Below are positions 13,612-17,007 of a stretch of 17,007 nucleotides of DNA, one piece after another. Below the pieces are notes generated by a model. The model saw nothing but the letters and a program-made list of their open reading frames with translations, was not told the DNA's origin and made no database searches. Origin of the DNA: Acetobacteraceae bacterium (GTDB lineage Bacteria > Pseudomonadota > Alphaproteobacteria > Acetobacterales > Acetobacteraceae); assembly GCA_003164305.1 (NCBI GenBank), contig PLSZ01000221.1, positions 4,302 to 21,308 on the forward strand, read 5' to 3'. Positions within the stretch are counted from its first letter, which is position 1. Each line of letters starts with the position of its first letter. Made by a program: the position numbers and the translations under genes.

Positions 13612-15231
13612 ATGGCACGCATGACCGGTGGGGAAGCCATCGTCGACGGACTGATCCGGCACGGCATCGATACGATCTTCGGCCTGCCCGGCGTGCAGAC
13701 CTACGGGTTGTTCGACGCCCTCGCCCGCAACGCCAACCGGATCCGCCTGATCAACGCGCGGCATGAGCAAACCACCGCCTACATGGCCCTCGGCTATTCC
13801 TGCGCCACCGGCAAACCCTCCGCCTACTCCGTCGTTCCCGGGCCTGGCGTGATGAACACGGCGGCCGCGCTGGTCACCGCATGGGGCGTGAACGCGCCGG
13901 TGCTGTGCGTCACCGGCCAGGTGCCCGGCGCGATGATCGGCCGGCAGCGCGGGCAATTGCACGAGATGAAGGACCAACTCACGACGATGCGCACGCTGGT
14001 CAAACATGCCGACCGCATCGACCATCCGACCGAGGCGCCGGTCAAGGTCGCGCGGGCGTTTCAGGAAATGCTGTCGGGCCGCCACGGGCCGGCTTCGATC
14101 GAGATGCCGTGGGAACAATTCGCCGCGGCCGCCGAAGTCACGCCGTTGGACCCGTTGCCGCTGTTCCCCAACCCGACGCCCGATCCCGAGCGCATCGCGG
14201 CGCTGGCGAAACTGGTGGACGCGGCGAAGGCGCCAATGATCTGGGTCGGCGGCGGCGCGGTGGACGCGGGCGCGGAGATCCTCGCGCTGGCCGAGAAAAT
14301 CGGCGCGCCCGTCGTCTCGTTCCGCGGCGGCCGCGGCATCGTCGATGATCATCACGCGCTGGGTTTGACAGTGCCGGCCGCGCTGAAGCTGTGGCCGGGC
14401 ACGGATCTGCTGATCGGCATCGGCACGCGGCTTGATGTGCCGATCGGCCGCTGGGGCGGCATCCCGGCCGGAATGAAAGTCGCCCGCATCGACATAGACG
14501 CGTCGGAGATGCATCGCGTGCGGGTCGATATTCCGATCGTCGCCGACTCCGCCGATGCCGCGCGCGCGTTGACGGACGCCATTCAGCGGCGCTCCGACCC
14601 GGCCCGTGCCGAGGTCATCGCGAAAGCCAAAGCCGATGCCTGGGCGTCGCTGAAAACTTTGCAGCCGCAGATGTCGTACCTGGACGTCATCCGCGACGTG
14701 CTGCCGGCGAACGGCATACTGTGCGACGAAATGACCCAGGTCGGCTATGTCTCCTGGTTCGGCTTTCCGATCCACGAGCCAAGAACGCTGATTACGTCAG
14801 GCTTTTCCGGCACCCTCGGCGCCGGCTTCCCAACCGCCCTGGGCGTCAAGGTCGGTCAGCCGGACCGGCCGGTCGTCGCGGTGACCGGCGATGGAGGCTT
14901 CCTGTTCGGCGGCTCCGATCTGGCGACCGCCGTGCGTTATGGCATCAATCTGGTAACGATCCTGTTCAACAACGAAGCCTACGGCAACGTGTTGCGCGAT
15001 CAGCGGCGTCTGTTCGAAGGCCGCGAGTCTGGCTCGGCGTTGAGCAATCCGGACTTCCAGGTCTACGCGAAAGCTTTCGGCGTGCGCTCCTGGCGGGTCA
15101 CCGACGCGGACGGTCTGCGCGGCGCGCTGACCGAAGCGCTGACGGAAAACGCTCCGACGCTCATCGAGGTGATGACCGACATCACCAAGGAAGCCTCGCC
15201 GTGGGAGGTCATTTTCCCCGGCAGAGGGTAG
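13612..15231 (+). CDS. Thiamine-diphosphate-dependent enzyme, acetolactate-synthase-like
   Basis: The 539-residue protein has the three-domain architecture of the ThDP decarboxylase/carboligase family. The N-terminal Pyr domain holds IFGLPG near the start and the cofactor-activating Glu in RHEQTTAYMALG (E52). A central Rossmann-like domain follows, with PMIWVGGGAVDAG and LLIGIGTRLDVP. The C-terminal PP domain has the ThDP/Mg2+ motif GDG (426-428) ending in NN (453-454). Family members include acetolactate synthase, benzoylformate decarboxylase and sulfoacetaldehyde acetyltransferase; the exact substrate is not evident. No small regulatory subunit gene follows, which argues against a biosynthetic acetolactate synthase. 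AGGGGA lies 8 nt before ATG 13612. It stands alone and is convergent with the HtrA gene. Confidence 0.92.
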   Translation: MARMTGGEAIVDGLIRHGIDTIFGLPGVQTYGLFDALARNANRIRLINARHEQTTAYMALGYSCATGKPSAYSVVPGPGVMNTAAALVTAWGVNAPVLCVTGQVPGAMIGRQRGQLHEMKDQLTTMRTLVKHADRIDHPTEAPVKVARAFQEMLSGRHGPASIEMPWEQFAAAAEVTPLDPLPLFPNPTPDPERIAALAKLVDAAKAPMIWVGGGAVDAGAEILALAEKIGAPVVSFRGGRGIVDDHHALGLTVPAALKLWPGTDLLIGIGTRLDVPIGRWGGIPAGMKVARIDIDASEMHRVRVDIPIVADSADAARALTDAIQRRSDPARAEVIAKAKADAWASLKTLQPQMSYLDVIRDVLPANGILCDEMTQVGYVSWFGFPIHEPRTLITSGFSGTLGAGFPTALGVKVGQPDRPVVAVTGDGGFLFGGSDLATAVRYGINLVTILFNNEAYGNVLRDQRRLFEGRESGSALSNPDFQVYAKAFGVRSWRVTDADGLRGALTEALTENAPTLIEVMTDITKEASPWEVIFPGRG

Positions 15232-15249
15232 CGGTTTCCGGGCACGATC

Positions 15250-15266
15250 CCCCGGTCGAGCCGGGG
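15250..15266. terminator. Hairpin between ThDP enzyme and HtrA genes
   Basis: CCCCGG (15250-15255) and CCGGGG (15261-15266) pair around the loop TCGAG in the 72-bp convergent gap. No T-run follows. The core CCGGTCGAGCCGG is the reverse complement of the CCGGCTCGACCGG core in the palindromes near 450 and 10200. Confidence 0.5.
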
Positions 15267-15303
15267 AGACCTGCCGGGGGTGGATGACCGCGGCGTGCGA
15301 CCG

Positions 15304-16755
15304 TTACCCGGCCGACTGATCCACTGTCACGCCGACGAACGCGGTCGTTCCGTCGCGCATCACGCGCAGCGCTACCGCGTGGTCCTTGCCATCCAGCGCC
15401 GACCGGATCGCCTTGTTCGCATCTGTGGCCGTGGTCACGTTCAGGCTACCGACGCCCACGATGATATCGCCGGGACGCAGCCCCGCGGCCTCGGCCGGTG
15501 AGCCAGGCCGCACGGAGCGAACCAGCGCGCCCTCCTGCCCGTTTGGCACCTGCAACTGGTCACGCGCGTCCGGCGTCAGCGGCGCCAGCGCCAAGCCCAG
15601 TTGACCGTGCGATTGGGGCTCCTCGGTCTTGGCGCGGGCAGTTTTTTCGGCGGGTTGCTCCCCCACCTTCACGGCGACGTCGCGGTCCTGGCCGTCACGC
15701 AGGATGTGGAATTGTGCTTCCTGCCCCGGCGCCACCGTCGCCACCGTCAGAGCCAGATCGCGCGGCGACGCGATCTTTTGCCCGTTCACCGCCTGGATCA
15801 CATCGCCGGGTTCGAGCCCTGCTTTCGCCGCGGGCGAATTGTTCTCCACGCTCGCCAGCAACGCACCGGAGCTTTCAGGCAAATGCAGCGCCTTCGCCAT
15901 CGGCCCGGTGACCGCCTGGGTGCCCACGCCGACATAGCCTCGGGTGACATGGCCGGACGCGACCAGCTGGTTCGACACGGTGCGGATCATGTCGGACGGA
16001 ATGGCGAACCCGATGCCGACCGAGCCGCCGGAGGGCGAGAAGATCGCCGTGTTCATGCCGATGACCTTGCCATCCTGGGTGAACAGCGGCCCGCCGGAAT
16101 TGCCCTGATTGATCGGCGCGTCGACCTGGATGAACGAATCATAGGGGCCGGAGCCGATGTCCCGGCTGACCGCCGAGACGATCCCCGCGGTCACCGAGCC
16201 CCCAAGCCCAAACGGATTGCCCATGGCGACCACCCACTCGCCCGGCCGCACGTCGCGGGAATTGCCGAGCTGAATGAAGGGCAGCGGTTTTCCGGCATCG
16301 ACCTTCAGCAGCGCGATGTCGGTGCGCGTGTCGGTGCCGAGCACCTTGGCCTTCAGTTCGGTGCCATCATCAAGAGTGACGCTGACCGAACTGCCGTCCT
16401 TGACGACGTGGTTGTTGGTAACGATCAGCCCATCCTGCCGAATGAGAAACCCCGACCCACGCGCCTCATGCACGCCTTCCTCGCCATGCGGGATCATCTG
16501 GTTGAATGGGAATGGCAGCGGGTTCGGCGTCTTCGTCCCGGAGTCCCGCGTCGCGTCGATCGTCGTGGTGATCGAAACGACCGCCGGCTTCACCTGCGCC
16601 ACGAGATCGGAGAAGTCCGGTAAAACCGCCCGCGGCTGCGTCGTCGCCGGTGGATTGACCGGCCCCGGCTGGGCGATCGCGAAACCTGAAAGAGCGGTGG
16701 TCGCGAGCAACGCGGCGGCCAGCGCGGTACGGCGCCAGGGCTTTAGAATCTGCAT
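15304..16755 (-). CDS. htrA: Do/DegP-type periplasmic serine protease (HtrA), two PDZ domains
   Basis: The 483-residue precursor has a signal peptide (MQILKPWRRTALAAALLAT, likely cut after FAIA near residue 28). The trypsin-like domain has the full catalytic triad: H116 in TNNHVV, D146 in TRTDIALLK and S220 in GNSGGPL. Two PDZ domains follow, at about 260-350 (GYVGVGTQAV, SPAAKAGLEPGDVI) and 385-475 (LGLALAPLTP, SPAEAAGLRPGDII), joined by a charged linker. These proteins degrade or refold damaged envelope proteins. ATG 16755 is preferred to ATG 16767 because GGAG sits 6 nt before it. Size is normal for the family. It is convergent with the ThDP enzyme gene and divergent from the tRNA gene. 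Confidence 0.96.
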   Translation of the reverse strand: MQILKPWRRTALAAALLATTALSGFAIAQPGPVNPPATTQPRAVLPDFSDLVAQVKPAVVSITTTIDATRDSGTKTPNPLPFPFNQMIPHGEEGVHEARGSGFLIRQDGLIVTNNHVVKDGSSVSVTLDDGTELKAKVLGTDTRTDIALLKVDAGKPLPFIQLGNSRDVRPGEWVVAMGNPFGLGGSVTAGIVSAVSRDIGSGPYDSFIQVDAPINQGNSGGPLFTQDGKVIGMNTAIFSPSGGSVGIGFAIPSDMIRTVSNQLVASGHVTRGYVGVGTQAVTGPMAKALHLPESSGALLASVENNSPAAKAGLEPGDVIQAVNGQKIASPRDLALTVATVAPGQEAQFHILRDGQDRDVAVKVGEQPAEKTARAKTEEPQSHGQLGLALAPLTPDARDQLQVPNGQEGALVRSVRPGSPAEAAGLRPGDIIVGVGSLNVTTATDANKAIRSALDGKDHAVALRVMRDGTTAFVGVTVDQSAG

Positions 16756-16922
16756 CCGGTTCTCCATGGGGTGACGGGCCTGTCATGGGGACATGGGAAG
16801 CAAGGCGGATTCGATCTACTTGCGGTACGGTTAAAGCTTCGTCATGCGGCTGTTACGAGATGACGGCGATCGGCAATGGGGGCCAGGCCGGTACTGGGCG
16901 TCATCTCCGGATCAGGTGGGTG

Positions 16923-16951
16923 GTGACGGCTGGCCGCTCGGTGCGTTATAG
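16923..16951 (+). promoter_or_regulatory. sigma70-like promoter of the tRNA gene
   Basis: GTGACG (16923-16928) and TTATAG (16946-16951) are separated by 17 nt. They resemble TTGACA and TATAAT. The -10 element ends 25 nt before the first base of the tRNA, a normal layout for a tRNA promoter with a short leader. Confidence 0.5.
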
Positions 16952-16976
16952 GGGCGTGACCAGAGCCGTTTGGTGC

Positions 16977-17007
16977 GCCGGGTTAGCACAGTGGTAGTGC
17001 AGCGGTT
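16977..17007 (+). tRNA. tRNA 5' fragment, possibly tRNA-Thr, cut at window end
   Basis: The bases fit the 5' part of a tRNA: acceptor strand GCCGGGT (16977-16983), TA at 8-9, D stem GCAC (16986-16989), D loop AGTGGTA, D stem GTGC (16997-17000), A26, then the anticodon stem start GCGGT and T32. The anticodon and 3' half lie beyond the window. The 5' sequence resembles alphaproteobacterial tRNA-Thr, from memory only, so the amino acid is a guess while the tRNA call is firmer. Confidence 0.75.

Noticed and set aside
13459..14775. 438-codon minus-strand frame opposite the ThDP enzyme
   Set aside because: His/Arg/Gln-rich shadow of a well-supported enzyme gene.
15601..16623. 340-codon plus-strand frame opposite HtrA
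   Set aside because: Antisense shadow of an unmistakable protease gene.

Overview
The window is GC-rich chromosomal DNA, around 65-70% G+C over most genes by eye, with dense genes on both strands. It contains a chemoreceptor, a cytochrome c', a b561-type cytochrome, a Do/HtrA protease and a free-standing Hint_2-type protein. Together these suggest an alphaproteobacterium, probably Rhodospirillales/Acetobacteraceae. That placement is inference from gene content and style; no rRNA or other decisive marker is present.

Layout. (1) 1-419: 3' end of a methyl-accepting chemotaxis protein. (2) 543-2168, minus strand: a divergent NRAMP-type transporter followed by a small conserved-looking protein. 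(3) 2406-3428, plus strand: a ferritin-like diiron protein, convergent with a tandem ferredoxin-fold protein (3534-4217). (4) 4359-7340, minus strand: a tightly overlapping three-gene operon. It encodes a coiled-coil protein, a DUF2791/BrxD-like protein whose Walker motifs are lost, and a second BrxD-like ATPase with intact Walker A and B. No methylase, PglZ, BrxC or helicase lies nearby. (5) 7456-8070, plus strand, divergent from the operon: a stand-alone Hint-fold protein lacking the nucleophilic cysteine. (6) 8071-8601: an AT-richer, palindrome-rich intergenic region. (7) 8602-10152: a 516-residue protein I do not recognise, followed by a 222-bp MITE-like element with terminal inverted repeats. 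(8) 10398-12340: a LOG-family phosphoribohydrolase, divergent from cytochrome c', which is convergent with cytochrome b561. (9) 12673-13389: a lower-GC membrane protein with a bacterial PH-like tail. (10) 13612-15231: a ThDP-dependent acetolactate-synthase-like enzyme. (11) 15304-16755: a DegP/HtrA protease. (12) From 16977: the 5' part of a tRNA gene, cut by the window end, with a sigma70-like promoter in front.

The strongest candidate for an undescribed system is the operon at 4359-7340, possibly with its divergent Hint neighbour. Its active plus pseudo-ATPase pair from the BREX-associated BrxD family, joined to a coiled-coil partner by overlapping start and stop codons, looks like a dedicated complex. 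Its function cannot be read from sequence.

A second theme is intergenic palindromes. All five convergent gene junctions carry a GC-rich inverted repeat without a clear U tract. Two of these share a 26-nt segment with only two differences, so at least part of this is a dispersed repeat family.
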